Of a stretch of 64,000 nucleotides of DNA, positions 54,412 through 63,810 are shown in pieces. The position numbers and the translations under genes were made by a program. Source of the DNA: Bernardetia sp. ABR2-2B (GTDB lineage Bacteria > Bacteroidota > Bacteroidia > Cytophagales > Bernardetiaceae). Each line of letters begins with the position of its first letter. Within the stretch, counting starts at the first letter, position 1. The DNA lies in NCBI RefSeq assembly GCF_037126435.1, contig NZ_CP147020.1:3080001-3144000 (forward strand), in the 5' to 3' direction. Under the pieces are notes generated by a model. It searched no databases, was not told the origin of the DNA, and was given only the letters and a program-made list of their open reading frames with translations.

Positions 54412-55215
54412 AGAAGATTTTACCAAAGAATAGAAAGCTGTTTCTGGCAGAAGTCTTTTAGCAGGTAGAAGTACATTAGCAGGGTAAGCAATTGGATAAC
54501 GCATTTTGCTTGAATTACTATTGGCAGCTTTAAAAATCGTTTTGGCTACTTCTATCGAATCTGCTCCTTTTGCTCCTGCTTCCATAGCTACTTTTTCACA
54601 TTTCTCTACAAAATTATCATAGGCATCTGTATAATCTGGCGCACTAAAAGCACGACTACGCCCATAAAAATCAGTTTTGATCGCTCCTGGTTCGATGATT
54701 TTGAGTTGGATATTAAATTGAGCTACTTCATACTGCAAGGATTCTGTAAAACCTTCAACAGCCCATTTTGTAGCGTGATAAATGCTGTACAATGGAAAAG
54801 CAACACGTCCACCCACACTAGCAATCTGAATAATTTTGCCTCCATTTTGCTCACGCATAAGTTTGACAGCCTCACGAGTAACTCGCATCAAGCCAAAAAC
54901 ATTAGTATTAAACTGACTTTCAATAAACTCATCACTCATCGATTCAAAAACTCCATCTGCTCCAAAACCTGCGTTATTTACTACGACATCTATTTTTCCA
55001 AAATCTTTTTTTGCAGAAGCTAGAGCTGTTTCAATAGTTTCATTTTTAGTTACATCTAGCTCATAGAGTTTAATAGAAGTATTTTTTTGCAGTTCAGTTT
55101 CTTTTGAAGGAGTACGCATTGTTGCTGCTACATTCCAGCCTTTTTCTGCAAAATAAAGAGCTGCTTCTCTTCCGATTCCTGTTGATGCGCCTGTGATTAA
55201 AATAGTCTTTTTCAT
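54400..55215 (-). CDS. SDR-family oxidoreductase
   Basis: A 271-residue classical short-chain dehydrogenase/reductase. The cofactor motif TGASTGIG lies at 8-15, NNAG at 80-83, and the catalytic Tyr146 and Lys150 in YHATK, with Ser in IASVGG just before. The Arg at 34 after the second strand (TMRTPSKE) suggests NADPH preference. The C-terminal IEPGAIKTDFYGRSR is typical of SDRs acting on small carbonyls or lipids. The substrate is unknown. It is just downstream of a TetR-type gene on the same strand, and an operator-like palindrome at 55257-55270 lies between them. Confidence 0.88.
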   Translation of the reverse strand: MKKTILITGASTGIGREAALYFAEKGWNVAATMRTPSKETELQKNTSIKLYELDVTKNETIETALASAKKDFGKIDVVVNNAGFGADGVFESMSDEFIESQFNTNVFGLMRVTREAVKLMREQNGGKIIQIASVGGRVAFPLYSIYHATKWAVEGFTESLQYEVAQFNIQLKIIEPGAIKTDFYGRSRAFSAPDYTDAYDNFVEKCEKVAMEAGAKGADSIEVAKTIFKAANSNSSKMRYPIAYPANVLLPAKRLLPETAFYSLVKSSYKI

Positions 55216-55256
55216 AATGAAGTGTTTAATTTTGAGAGTTTAAATGATTTTAAAAG

Positions 55257-55270
55257 TGAATAAGTATTCA
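55257..55270. promoter_or_regulatory. TetR operator-like palindrome before the SDR gene
   Basis: TGAATAAGTATTCA differs in one base from the reverse complement of the site at 55909-55922. It lies 42 bp before the SDR start, between the two genes. Confidence 0.55.
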
Positions 55271-55291
55271 TTAAATAAATAAAAAATAGAG

Positions 55292-55867
55292 TTAGTTTTT
55301 GATAGCATCCCAAGACATCTTAAACATAGCCTCTACTTCGTTTTGGGATAGATTCTTTTTTGTTTCTTGTTGTAAATTCACAAGCTGATTTATTACGCCA
55401 ATAAGCTGACAAACAAGAAGTTCTAAAGGCAAATCTTTAATGAGTTCTTCTGATTTTCCTCTTTCCAAAAGATGATAGATAGGAGAAATAAGCTCTTCTG
55501 CATGTGCTCTGTATTCTTCTTTTATAAATGGCGAACGATAATATTGGTCTGTGAAAATACTATATTCTGGGTTTTTGGTGTTTACTTCCATTACTTTAAG
55601 CCAAAGTTTGCGAAAGTTTGCCATAAAGCTATCTTTTTCGTTATAATCCAAAAAATACTGTTTGGTTTGTTCTTTTTTTATATAAAGATACAGCACACTA
55701 ATGAGTTCTTCTTTATCTTTGAAATAAATATACAAAGTACCCGTTGCTAATTTTGCTTCTTTAGCTACCTTGCTCATTTTCAGTCCTGTAAAGCCATTTT
55801 CCAAAACTAATTTTAGAGTTGCTTCATAGATTGCCATTACTTTGTTTTCATCTCTAGCTCTTGCCAT
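55292..55867 (-). CDS. TetR/AcrR-family transcriptional regulator
   Basis: A 191-residue repressor. The N-terminal helix-turn-helix is at about residues 10-55 (AIYEATLKLVLENGFTGLKMSKVAKEAKLATGTLYIYFKDKEELI), the classic TetR pattern, and the remaining helices form the ligand domain (SIFTDQYYRSPFIKEEYRAHAEE and following). Its promoter (TTG-N20-TAnnTTTG on the minus strand, 55899-55929) contains a near-palindromic TGAATATTTATTCA site in the spacer, and a second, nearly identical site lies before the downstream SDR gene. Autorepression and control of the SDR are therefore likely. The ligand is unknown. Confidence 0.88.
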   Translation of the reverse strand: MARARDENKVMAIYEATLKLVLENGFTGLKMSKVAKEAKLATGTLYIYFKDKEELISVLYLYIKKEQTKQYFLDYNEKDSFMANFRKLWLKVMEVNTKNPEYSIFTDQYYRSPFIKEEYRAHAEELISPIYHLLERGKSEELIKDLPLELLVCQLIGVINQLVNLQQETKKNLSQNEVEAMFKMSWDAIKN

Positions 55868-55898
55868 TATTGTTTTTGTTATTTTCTAATTGATGATA

Positions 55899-55929
55899 CA
55901 AAGGTAAATGAATATTTATTCACTTACAA
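55899..55929 (-). promoter_or_regulatory. TetR-gene promoter with operator in the spacer
   Basis: On the minus strand TTG (55929-55927) and TACCTTTG (55906-55899) are 20 bp apart, an excellent Bacteroidota promoter. The palindrome TGAATATTTATTCA (55909-55922) fills the spacer, so a bound repressor would cover the RNA polymerase site. Confidence 0.65.
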
Positions 55930-56085
55930 TTTTTAGCTGAATGTTTTTTCATTTATTTGAAAATTATTTGTTTTAGTCAATTAAAAAGCGAAAAAATCAT
56001 ATATTTATTTAGCTTCTAACAAATTATGTGTTTTTTGGATTATTGAAAAAAGTTAAAACCATTCATTTTATACTACCTTTTATTT

Positions 56086-56724
56086 ATGTCTAATTTTCAA
56101 AAACTTTCAAAATCATTTTATACTCGTTCTGATGTTGTTCAGATTGCAAGAGAACTTTTAGGGAAATATTTGGTAACTGATATAGATGACAAAATCACTA
56201 TCGGAAAAATTGTCGAAACAGAGGCTTATTGTGGGCAAACTGATAAAGCCTGTCATGCACATCTGAACAAAAAGACGAAGCGCACCAAAATTATGTTTGA
56301 AGAAGGTGGCGTAGCGTATGTTTATCTCGTTTATGGAATGTACAAACTTTTCAATATCGTAACGAACGAGTATGGAAAAGCTGATGCTGTTTTGATCCGT
56401 GCTGTTGAGCCAATTGAAGGGATAGAAACAATGTTAGAACGCAGAAAAATGGAACAAATAAAAAATGAAGATGGCAGTTTAAAGCTAAAACGAAATCTTA
56501 CAGCAGGTCCTGGAATACTATCTATTGCGATGGGAATAGAACTTTCAGACTATGGACAATCTTTGAGAGAAAATCGTATTTGGATAGAAGATAGAAAAGA
56601 GATAATTGAAGAGAATCAAATTATTGCATCTGCTCGTGTCAATATAGATTATGCAGAGGAAGATAAAGATTTGCCTTGGCGTTTTAGGATAAAAGGCAAT
56701 AAATGGACAAGCCCTGCAAAATGA
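56086..56724 (+). CDS. DNA-3-methyladenine glycosylase, AAG/MPG type
   Basis: A 212-residue base-excision repair glycosylase that removes alkylated purines and hypoxanthine. Hallmarks are the opening SFYTRSDVVQIARELLGKYLV, the active-site segment IVETEAYCGQTDKACHAH near 45-62 with its Glu, then MFEEGGVAYVYLVYGMYKLFNIV near 75-97 and the terminal LTAGPGILSIAMGI and PWRFRIKG. The length is normal for bacterial members. It is a single gene sharing a bidirectional terminator with the convergent PorU2-like gene. Confidence 0.93.
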   Translation: MSNFQKLSKSFYTRSDVVQIARELLGKYLVTDIDDKITIGKIVETEAYCGQTDKACHAHLNKKTKRTKIMFEEGGVAYVYLVYGMYKLFNIVTNEYGKADAVLIRAVEPIEGIETMLERRKMEQIKNEDGSLKLKRNLTAGPGILSIAMGIELSDYGQSLRENRIWIEDRKEIIEENQIIASARVNIDYAEEDKDLPWRFRIKGNKWTSPAK

Positions 56725-56768
56725 AGGTTTTTTATAAGTCTATTTTCGCTTTCAAACAGAAGAACAAC

Positions 56769-56804
56769 AAAAAAGCACAGAACTTATATTCTGTGCTTTT
56801 TTTG
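56769..56804. terminator. Bidirectional rho-independent terminator
   Basis: AAAAAGCACAGAA pairs with TTCTGTGCTTTTT with a T-run on both strands. It separates the glycosylase gene from the converging PorU2-like gene. Confidence 0.9.
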
Positions 56805-56824
56805 TCTCAAATATGAATTTCAGA

Positions 56825-59800
56825 TTATCTCATAATATAAATTTTGCCTATATTTTTCTTAAACAAATCATCTTTTGCTGTTTCTCTGTGTTCGAAGTTG
56901 AGCTGGTTATCACGAATATCTACTTTATAAAGATAAACACCGTTAGCGAGTTTGTCGCCATACTCATCTGTTCCGTCCCACGTAAAATCAGAAACGTTAT
57001 CTCCAATCCGTATTGCTCCTAGCTCATCTTTGGTAATCGTTCTGACTATTTTCCCTGTAATGGTCATAATCTGAATACGAATATCATCAGGAACATCTGC
57101 GCCTGTGAGTGTAAAGACAAAGTGCATTTTGGTAGAAAATGGATTTGGATAAGGATAGAAATGTGTCAGCGTTGATTTATTGATTACCTCAAAATTGACT
57201 TTATATTCTTCTGCTCCTGCTTTGTTTCCACTTTCATCTTGAGCATCTACTGAAAGGGTATATTTTCCATCTTCCAAACGTTCTGGACGATATTCTAAAC
57301 GGAAATTATTATCCTGTGAAGCAAAATAATTTACATTCTGTCCGTCATAATTCAGTCTTACTCGCTCACAACTATCACACTTGCTCAAATAAAGATTTAT
57401 TCCAACAGTATCTTGTCGTACCAAAAATTTATTTTCATCACGCAATTGAATAGAAATAAGAGGAGTAGGAGAAATTACATCTCCGTCCATAATCTTTATT
57501 CCATCAAAGGCAACATCTAAAACTGGATTTACATTATCAGGAATTACTGTAAAATTGGCTTGTAAGATATTGTTGTCATAGAGCTGTTCGCCCTGTATTC
57601 TTGGATTCATAAAGACAGTTAATAAATTATCTCCGAAATACTCCAAGGAATAGAATTTTGCATCAAACAGAAGTTCTTCATTTCTAGCCAAAGAGCTTAA
57701 TGTATCATAGGATTCTGTCGTAACTCCTGTTTGTGTATTTCTGACGGTATAACGAACAACTAAAGGGTCTGTAAAATCATTACCCGAAATATTACGGAAA
57801 CGAAAGCGAATATCCACCGAATCACCTGCCGAAACTTGAAGATTTGAATTTTGGCGATAAGAAAGCGTATCATACAATAAAATCCCTTCAGGAACTTCTC
57901 TATAAATTACCTGCCAACGGTCTAATTGTGGCGATGTTTTTTCGATAGAATCACTAAGTGTTGCACGTAATCTCAAATACGGATATTGATTTGCATCTAT
58001 CTGACTAAGTTGAAAATTATCTTGAGTTACATCTTGAGCAAGAGTAGTTTGGAAGCCTGTAAAACTTTCGCCCAAAACATCTATTTTCCATTTATCGTTT
58101 CCACTTTCACGTACTTTTCTAAACATATTTCCCCAATCGGCAGCAGGACCAATCAAAGAAGAAGTTACGATTCCTTTATCAGAACGCCCAGAAATAGTAA
58201 AGTTTTCATTGATGACTGACGTACTACCTTGAATATTAACTATCAAAGCTGTTCCTTTGGCTGCTCCTTTTCTTCCCACCACTACAAAAGCAGAGCGATT
58301 ACGCATAGCTCTAAGACGAGCAAACTGTTCGTCTGAAAGCCCCAAACTAGCTAATCTACCCAAATTTCTTCCTTCTCTTCCCATCAATACTGAGTTCATC
58401 ATAATAACATAACTTCCATCTCTGATATTATCAAAGTAATCGTTCATTTGATCAACACCAAAAAAGATAGCAGGAATACCAGTCGCTGTAAGAGAAGAAC
58501 CACAAGCTTCATTGGGATAAGGGTTGTAGATAGTTCCTGTACGGTCATCTATCACAACTCCAATTACCCTGTCATCATAACAATCTCCGTTTACTAGCTC
58601 AACCCCATTCATTTTGATAAAATAATTTCCTTTTTCGGAAGAGGTTGCTCCTGCTGCTTGTATCTCAAAGTTAAGCTCATAAGGTTTGAATTCCCATTTG
58701 CGAGATTGTTCTGTATAGCTAACTCCTTCAAAAGTAGCTTCTTCAAATTGCCCTACATGACTTTGAGACCACCCAGCAGGACTATTACTGATATAAATAA
58801 AAGAGGAAGTCGCCCATTCTGGATTATCGTCTCCTTCTGGTTCGGCATAACGAACACGCCAATAATACACCGTACTATCTCTCAAAACAGGTAGATTTAC
58901 GTTCCATTCCGTTGTGATATAATCTTGTAATACAATTGATTTTTTTGCACTACTATTGAATAGATGAGTGGTATCAAGTTCGTATTCATAGCTTCTTACC
59001 TCTGTAAATGGATTGTTGTTTTGGGCAATAAGTGTTGGCGAATTAGAATTTACGATACTGTATTCTTTAGGTGCAAGTGTAATCATCGTACCACGTTGCA
59101 TAAAATACTCAAAAGAAGCATAGTTATTTGTTTCATCTGATTCTGCTATTTCTTCAAAAAAATCTAAATAGACTTCAAATTTGTTAAGACCAATAGATTT
59201 TGCTTTCATACTTTCTGCTACCGAAATATCATAATAAAGAGTGTCTTCATTTGCAATAGAAGGGTAATCTCTGACGGCATAAAAATCGGCTGTTCCATCA
59301 GGAAATGTTCTTCTGACACGAAGACTTATTCTTTTGTTATCAAAATCCATAATTCCTAAATTCTTAGCTGCAATCTTTATTCTAAATTTATCACTATTTG
59401 CATTTACAACAGTTTCATTTTCTGCAGCTACAAGACTAACACGAGAATTATTTATCATGTAATCTGGCTGAGTGATAGGAACAAGACGAACTGCAGGGTC
59501 GCCGTGTAACGTAATTTGTTGTGCAGCAGCTCGTGCAATTTCGTTTTGAAATCCATTTCTTGCCATATATGTACGAAGCATTTTTTGCATTACTTCGCCT
59601 ATTGGAAGGTTTAGATTTTCTTTTTTTGTAAAAGCATCTTCATAAAAAGTTTGTGTATAAAGACGAAGCTGCCCACTAAAACCAAGCTCTCCATGAGAAA
59701 GAAAAAGAATTGCTCCTTTATCTGCTGTAAGTGTCCAATCTTCTGCTAAAGAAGGTTGTGCGCCATATGGATTTCCTGTTCCACATCCATTTACAAGTAG

Positions 59801-61828
59801 CATTGGATATTTTCCTTTATTTGCATAACCTAAGCGAGAATCACTAGCCTTTCCTACTTCTATATCTGTAAAGTTCACACCTGCGTGTCCGAAAAAAGTA
59901 ATAAGAGAAAGTCCTTCATTTACTTCTTCCGAAATATCAATAAATTCAACAAAATCAGTTGTTTTTTTAGAAAGCGTCTTTACTTCTGCCCCTAAATATT
60001 GTCCTTCTGCAATACTTTCAAAACCTTCTACATACCTTTTAAAACTAGCATGTTCGGATGGAGAATAACCTCCACTGAGGTGTAATAATCTTTTCCTCCA
60101 GCTTTGGTCGCCTTCAATGGTTTCGTGTTCTTTTACTTTGTTGAGATAATCAATCACTTGTTTTGGGCTAATGGCAGAAAGACGTGCTGTTGCGAGTGCA
60201 GGTTCTAAACTTCCATTTTTTATTCCTGCTGTAAGCATATTGTCAGACCCTGGTAATCCATAAGGTAAAATACTATTACTATTAGGATTTGTAATGAGTA
60301 TTCCTGTGCTTTTTCCTAAAATAAATAAAAATTTAGGGTCTCCATTTGTCAGCATATAATTTGCAAAACGACGAATAGAAAGTGGGCTTGTTTCGCCATA
60401 AGAAAAAATATTATAGAGTTGATCTATTTCTACAATAAGAGGTGTATAACTACCTCCTTCTTGACTCGCACGATAATCTGCGTACGCTTGTGCAACATCA
60501 GGATAATCTCCAAAACCTTCTCTTAGATTTTTTGCTGTAAGAATAATATAATCTGCATCTAATGTAGTTATAGGTCTGAAGTTAGCCTTTGTTATTGAAG
60601 CTAAAGAAACAGTTTTTATAGCAGCCGAAGCATAAATAACTCTTTCTTGACCTGTATTAGGAACAATCATCGTTCTTTTATTTTCTACACTATCTGCTTG
60701 AATTTCTATTACATTTTGAGGATTAGTAATATCAAAAAAGCGAACCTGTGAAGTAGGATTTTCTATTTCAAGATAAGATTTACCTAGTAGGTTAGCTTGT
60801 AAATTGAATCTTTTAGTGCTTTCTCCATTCATGCGAGTAGCTTGTGGATATTTTACCCAACCTTCACAATAGGCTATTCTACCTCTTCCAGACACGCTAT
60901 ATAAATCTTCTGTGATAGTTGTAACAGTTCCATCTTGAAAAACACCCAGAGAATCAGGTATTGATTCAGAACGCTCTACTACTTGATAATTCTCAAAATC
61001 TACCTCATCAATTACTCTTCTAATTGAGTTCATTTCATAGACTAATCGTACTTTATTAGGTTGATTCATACGCCCAACAATTCTCATTCCTACTTCTGCT
61101 TCTACCAAACTATCTCCTACATAATTTCTAACAGGTAGATTGTCAATACGACGAGGATTGTTTTGTCCACTTGTGAGCATTACACTTGCAAATCCTTTTC
61201 CTTCTTCCCAATCACTCACTAAACAGCCTCTTCCATTAGTAGAAGTAAAACTTAGTGGATAAAGAGGTCCAAAAGTATAATCGGTAGTGAATGCCCTTCT
61301 TGTTTCTTGAATATGAAAACGTTCAGCAGCGAGTGTATCTGTATTCTGCTGATAATATTTTTGAGTACGTAAGCCCTGCTCAGAAACTCTTGTATAAGTA
61401 AGAAAATAAACAGATGTATTTCCATATAATGAATGGCTTTCAACTGTACGCTTAGTTGGATCTGGAAAGAGTAGCTTATCATGTTCGCTATCTCTTCTTT
61501 TTCCATAAAACTCTACATAATCTAATGAATCCAAACGCCCATCTGCTTCTCCTTCTACTTTTATTGGAATTTCTTTTCCATGATAATACATTTGAAGACG
61601 GCTAGGATCAATAGAACTAGGAATACCTGCATCTATAAGTTCTTGAAAATTAATTCTATACAAACCATCTTCATTAATGGTAATTTTGTAATATTCTTTA
61701 TCATAATCTACCCAGTCCATATACTGACTAAAATCAGATGGAGGAAAATAAAGTTGAGCTGTTGCTTTGTTAGAAAAGGAAAATAGTATTCCCAATACAA
61801 ATAAAAATGAATATATATGTTTGTTCAT
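56825..61828 (-). CDS. porU2: Putative type IX secretion sortase PorU2, C25 family
   Basis: A 1667-residue exported protein with a signal peptide (LFVLGILFSFSNKATAQ, about residues 8-24). The gingipain-like C25 catalytic domain lies near 430-790: His648 in TFFGHAGV and Cys682 in LVNGCGTGNPYG are the likely catalytic pair. Its long beta-rich C-terminal half ends with a FlgD-like Ig segment (FYPYPNPFSTKM, TGKIVRTITKDE, DGTDEYGDKLANGVYLYKVDI) and a final KIYIMR. C25 proteins of this size with FlgD-Ig ends are annotated as PorU2-type. PorU cleaves and attaches type IX cargo at the cell surface. The next gene upstream is a PorV/PorQ-family porin. Confidence 0.85.
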   Translation of the reverse strand: MNKHIYSFLFVLGILFSFSNKATAQLYFPPSDFSQYMDWVDYDKEYYKITINEDGLYRINFQELIDAGIPSSIDPSRLQMYYHGKEIPIKVEGEADGRLDSLDYVEFYGKRRDSEHDKLLFPDPTKRTVESHSLYGNTSVYFLTYTRVSEQGLRTQKYYQQNTDTLAAERFHIQETRRAFTTDYTFGPLYPLSFTSTNGRGCLVSDWEEGKGFASVMLTSGQNNPRRIDNLPVRNYVGDSLVEAEVGMRIVGRMNQPNKVRLVYEMNSIRRVIDEVDFENYQVVERSESIPDSLGVFQDGTVTTITEDLYSVSGRGRIAYCEGWVKYPQATRMNGESTKRFNLQANLLGKSYLEIENPTSQVRFFDITNPQNVIEIQADSVENKRTMIVPNTGQERVIYASAAIKTVSLASITKANFRPITTLDADYIILTAKNLREGFGDYPDVAQAYADYRASQEGGSYTPLIVEIDQLYNIFSYGETSPLSIRRFANYMLTNGDPKFLFILGKSTGILITNPNSNSILPYGLPGSDNMLTAGIKNGSLEPALATARLSAISPKQVIDYLNKVKEHETIEGDQSWRKRLLHLSGGYSPSEHASFKRYVEGFESIAEGQYLGAEVKTLSKKTTDFVEFIDISEEVNEGLSLITFFGHAGVNFTDIEVGKASDSRLGYANKGKYPMLLVNGCGTGNPYGAQPSLAEDWTLTADKGAILFLSHGELGFSGQLRLYTQTFYEDAFTKKENLNLPIGEVMQKMLRTYMARNGFQNEIARAAAQQITLHGDPAVRLVPITQPDYMINNSRVSLVAAENETVVNANSDKFRIKIAAKNLGIMDFDNKRISLRVRRTFPDGTADFYAVRDYPSIANEDTLYYDISVAESMKAKSIGLNKFEVYLDFFEEIAESDETNNYASFEYFMQRGTMITLAPKEYSIVNSNSPTLIAQNNNPFTEVRSYEYELDTTHLFNSSAKKSIVLQDYITTEWNVNLPVLRDSTVYYWRVRYAEPEGDDNPEWATSSFIYISNSPAGWSQSHVGQFEEATFEGVSYTEQSRKWEFKPYELNFEIQAAGATSSEKGNYFIKMNGVELVNGDCYDDRVIGVVIDDRTGTIYNPYPNEACGSSLTATGIPAIFFGVDQMNDYFDNIRDGSYVIMMNSVLMGREGRNLGRLASLGLSDEQFARLRAMRNRSAFVVVGRKGAAKGTALIVNIQGSTSVINENFTISGRSDKGIVTSSLIGPAADWGNMFRKVRESGNDKWKIDVLGESFTGFQTTLAQDVTQDNFQLSQIDANQYPYLRLRATLSDSIEKTSPQLDRWQVIYREVPEGILLYDTLSYRQNSNLQVSAGDSVDIRFRFRNISGNDFTDPLVVRYTVRNTQTGVTTESYDTLSSLARNEELLFDAKFYSLEYFGDNLLTVFMNPRIQGEQLYDNNILQANFTVIPDNVNPVLDVAFDGIKIMDGDVISPTPLISIQLRDENKFLVRQDTVGINLYLSKCDSCERVRLNYDGQNVNYFASQDNNFRLEYRPERLEDGKYTLSVDAQDESGNKAGAEEYKVNFEVINKSTLTHFYPYPNPFSTKMHFVFTLTGADVPDDIRIQIMTITGKIVRTITKDELGAIRIGDNVSDFTWDGTDEYGDKLANGVYLYKVDIRDNQLNFEHRETAKDDLFKKNIGKIYIMR

Positions 61829-61915
61829 AGCTATAATGAATAATTTGTAAATCGTATATTTATTGTCGTTGTGATATTATCTTTACTCCTTAAATTAAAA
61901 TATGATACTTTTGGT

Positions 61916-63106
61916 TTACTGCCCTCTTTTATTGGACGCTTTCAAAGAGTTTATTTGTTGTTGATTAAACATAAAACGAAGTGAAAAAACGTGTGAGTAA
62001 GGAACAACGGATTGGTCAAAGGCATTTGTGATAGCATAATCAATGACAAACTGTTTGACTACAATACCTACACCAAAGTTGGGTTGATATGTCCAAGATT
62101 TGCTACGGTCAAAATCTGTAACTTGTTGAAAATTACCAATTCCACCACGCAAATAAACTATATTTTTGTAGTCTGCCTCTACTCCAAGAGTAGGAGCAAC
62201 AGAAGCAAAGTCGCCTTTGATAACTGTGTTTCTTCTACCATCAAAGGTAGTTTCTAAACCCAAGCTTCCCATAACTCCAAATTGTGTGTTTTTGCTGCGC
62301 CAAGGATAAGATACTCCTAGTGTAACACGTGGAAGAGTTACTTCTAATGAGTTTGTAGGAATTTCATTTCCTGTTCTTGAAAAAGTCTCCCTGACAGCAT
62401 CACTATTGAAAGAATAAGCATTGTATGTTCCTGTTATATCACGCCCCATAATTCCAATTTGCCAGTTTTTTATTTGTGTCTGCATTCCTACATCAATTCC
62501 AAAGCCCCAAGAGGTAGCAAAAATACCAGCCGAACGATGCACTACTTTTGCGTTTGCTCCCAAATAAATAGGATATTTTTTTTCTGCTCTGTATTCTTTT
62601 TCTTCTGTTGCTTCTCTTTCTTTTATTTTTAAGCTCATTGCACGAGCATACGAAAACATAAAAGCATACGAAGCCTCTGCAAACGAACCTACGTTATTAT
62701 AATCTACGTTTCCATTTTCATCTATCAAAAAACGAGTATCAGGAATATCATCAATACCAAAACGAATAACTGAAAAAGCAATTCGATTGGTAGAATCAAT
62801 AGCAGCCGAAAAACCTCCGTAATCATAATTGGCAATTCCTCCAAAATAAGAAACATGCATCAATGAGAGTTCATATTGTTCCTTAGAGCGCAAAAGACCT
62901 GCTGGATTCCAGTAGGCAGCCGTTACATCATCAGTAAAAGAAACAGGTGTTCCTGCCATTGCTAATCCTCTTGCGCCTACTCCAATAGCTAAAAATTCGT
63001 TACTGTATTTGGGAGCATTTTGAGCTACTGCCGAAAAGCACAAAAAGAGCATAATCAGAGAAGAGCTAACTAGTTTTATATAAAGAGTAGAAATAGAATT
63101 ATTCAT
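61916..63106 (-). CDS. PorV/PorQ-family outer-membrane protein
   Basis: A 396-residue exported beta-barrel. A signal peptide with LLFLCFSAVAQ ends near residue 28. The mature start SNEFLAIGVGARGLAMAGTPVSFTDDVTAAYWNPAGLL is the family signature (UPF0164/PorV-PorQ, FadL-like). Many strand patterns follow, and the barrel is near 400 residues. The Arg-Gly-Gly-Met-Gly-Asp form of true PorV is not present, so PorQ/other paralogue is possible. PorV-like proteins shuttle type IX cargo to the PorU sortase; this gene is 87 bp upstream of the PorU2-like gene in the same direction, so they may act together. Confidence 0.8.
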   Translation of the reverse strand: MNNSISTLYIKLVSSSLIMLFLCFSAVAQNAPKYSNEFLAIGVGARGLAMAGTPVSFTDDVTAAYWNPAGLLRSKEQYELSLMHVSYFGGIANYDYGGFSAAIDSTNRIAFSVIRFGIDDIPDTRFLIDENGNVDYNNVGSFAEASYAFMFSYARAMSLKIKEREATEEKEYRAEKKYPIYLGANAKVVHRSAGIFATSWGFGIDVGMQTQIKNWQIGIMGRDITGTYNAYSFNSDAVRETFSRTGNEIPTNSLEVTLPRVTLGVSYPWRSKNTQFGVMGSLGLETTFDGRRNTVIKGDFASVAPTLGVEADYKNIVYLRGGIGNFQQVTDFDRSKSWTYQPNFGVGIVVKQFVIDYAITNAFDQSVVPYSHVFSLRFMFNQQQINSLKASNKRGQ

Positions 63107-63291
63107 TAAATAAATAAGAAAAATAAGATGATAAAAACATACTTGAATAGCTTTCTAACTATCTAGTTTTTAAACAGATAAATGCCATATATACAAAGAT
63201 ACACAAATCCTTAAATTTTATTTTTAATAGAATGTAACAAATCATTTATTTAACGTTTTGATTTTCTATGTATAACTCTTCATAAGACAGC

Positions 63292-63328
63292 AAAAGGCTT
63301 TCCAATACGAATATTAGAAAGCCTTTTT
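63292..63328. terminator. Terminator at the end of the coiled-coil protein gene
   Basis: AAAGGCTTTC pairs with GAAAGCCTTT, followed by a T-run on the plus strand and four T on the minus strand. It lies between the PorV-like gene start region and the coiled-coil gene stop. Confidence 0.75.
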
Positions 63329-63354
63329 TTGTATAAAAAGATTCAAAATTAGGA

Positions 63355-63810
63355 TTAATCCCATTCTTTATCAGCAAACTCTTCTTTTGCTTTGCCTTTT
63401 TCATTAAACCATTCTGGTAGTCCGTAGGCGTATCCTTTCTTACCAGGTACGTTATAGCTCTGAATACGGTCTTTGAGTTTGTAAAGTGCAGCAGATAATG
63501 CTCTATCTACTTGGATTGCACTACGGTCTCCAATACGGTCGTCTTCGAAAGCCAAATCACGCATTTCGTATTTGAACAAAAGCTCATTTTTTTCTTGTAA
63601 TTTGTCTAGGATAAATTTCTCCCATTGGATACGTCCACGACGCATTCCTCGCTCACCAGCACTAAAACTACTACTTCTTTCTTCTCCTTTAAGACGTGCA
63701 AGAACGGCACGAATATCTTCAGCTTCTTTTGTAATTGCAGCCAGACGGCGTTCGTAACGAGCAGTAATTTCTGCAAGCTGTTGTTCACTAAAATTGACAG
63801 TCTTTGTCAT
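63355..63810 (-). CDS. Coiled-coil protein with winged-helix-like C-terminus
   Basis: A 151-residue soluble protein. Residues 5-45 are a strongly charged heptad-like coiled coil (EITARYERRLAAITKEAEDI), then a Ser/Gly-rich break (RSSSFSAGERGMRRGR), then a compact alpha/beta region that could be a small winged helix (WEKFILDKLQEKNELLFKYEMRD, VDRALSAALYKLKDRIQ). It ends in an acidic tail. I recognise no family. It might be a DNA- or ribosome-associated structural protein, but this is a guess. The 190 bp upstream to the window end hold no further gene. Confidence 0.6.
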   Translation of the reverse strand: MTKTVNFSEQQLAEITARYERRLAAITKEAEDIRAVLARLKGEERSSSFSAGERGMRRGRIQWEKFILDKLQEKNELLFKYEMRDLAFEDDRIGDRSAIQVDRALSAALYKLKDRIQSYNVPGKKGYAYGLPEWFNEKGKAKEEFADKEWD

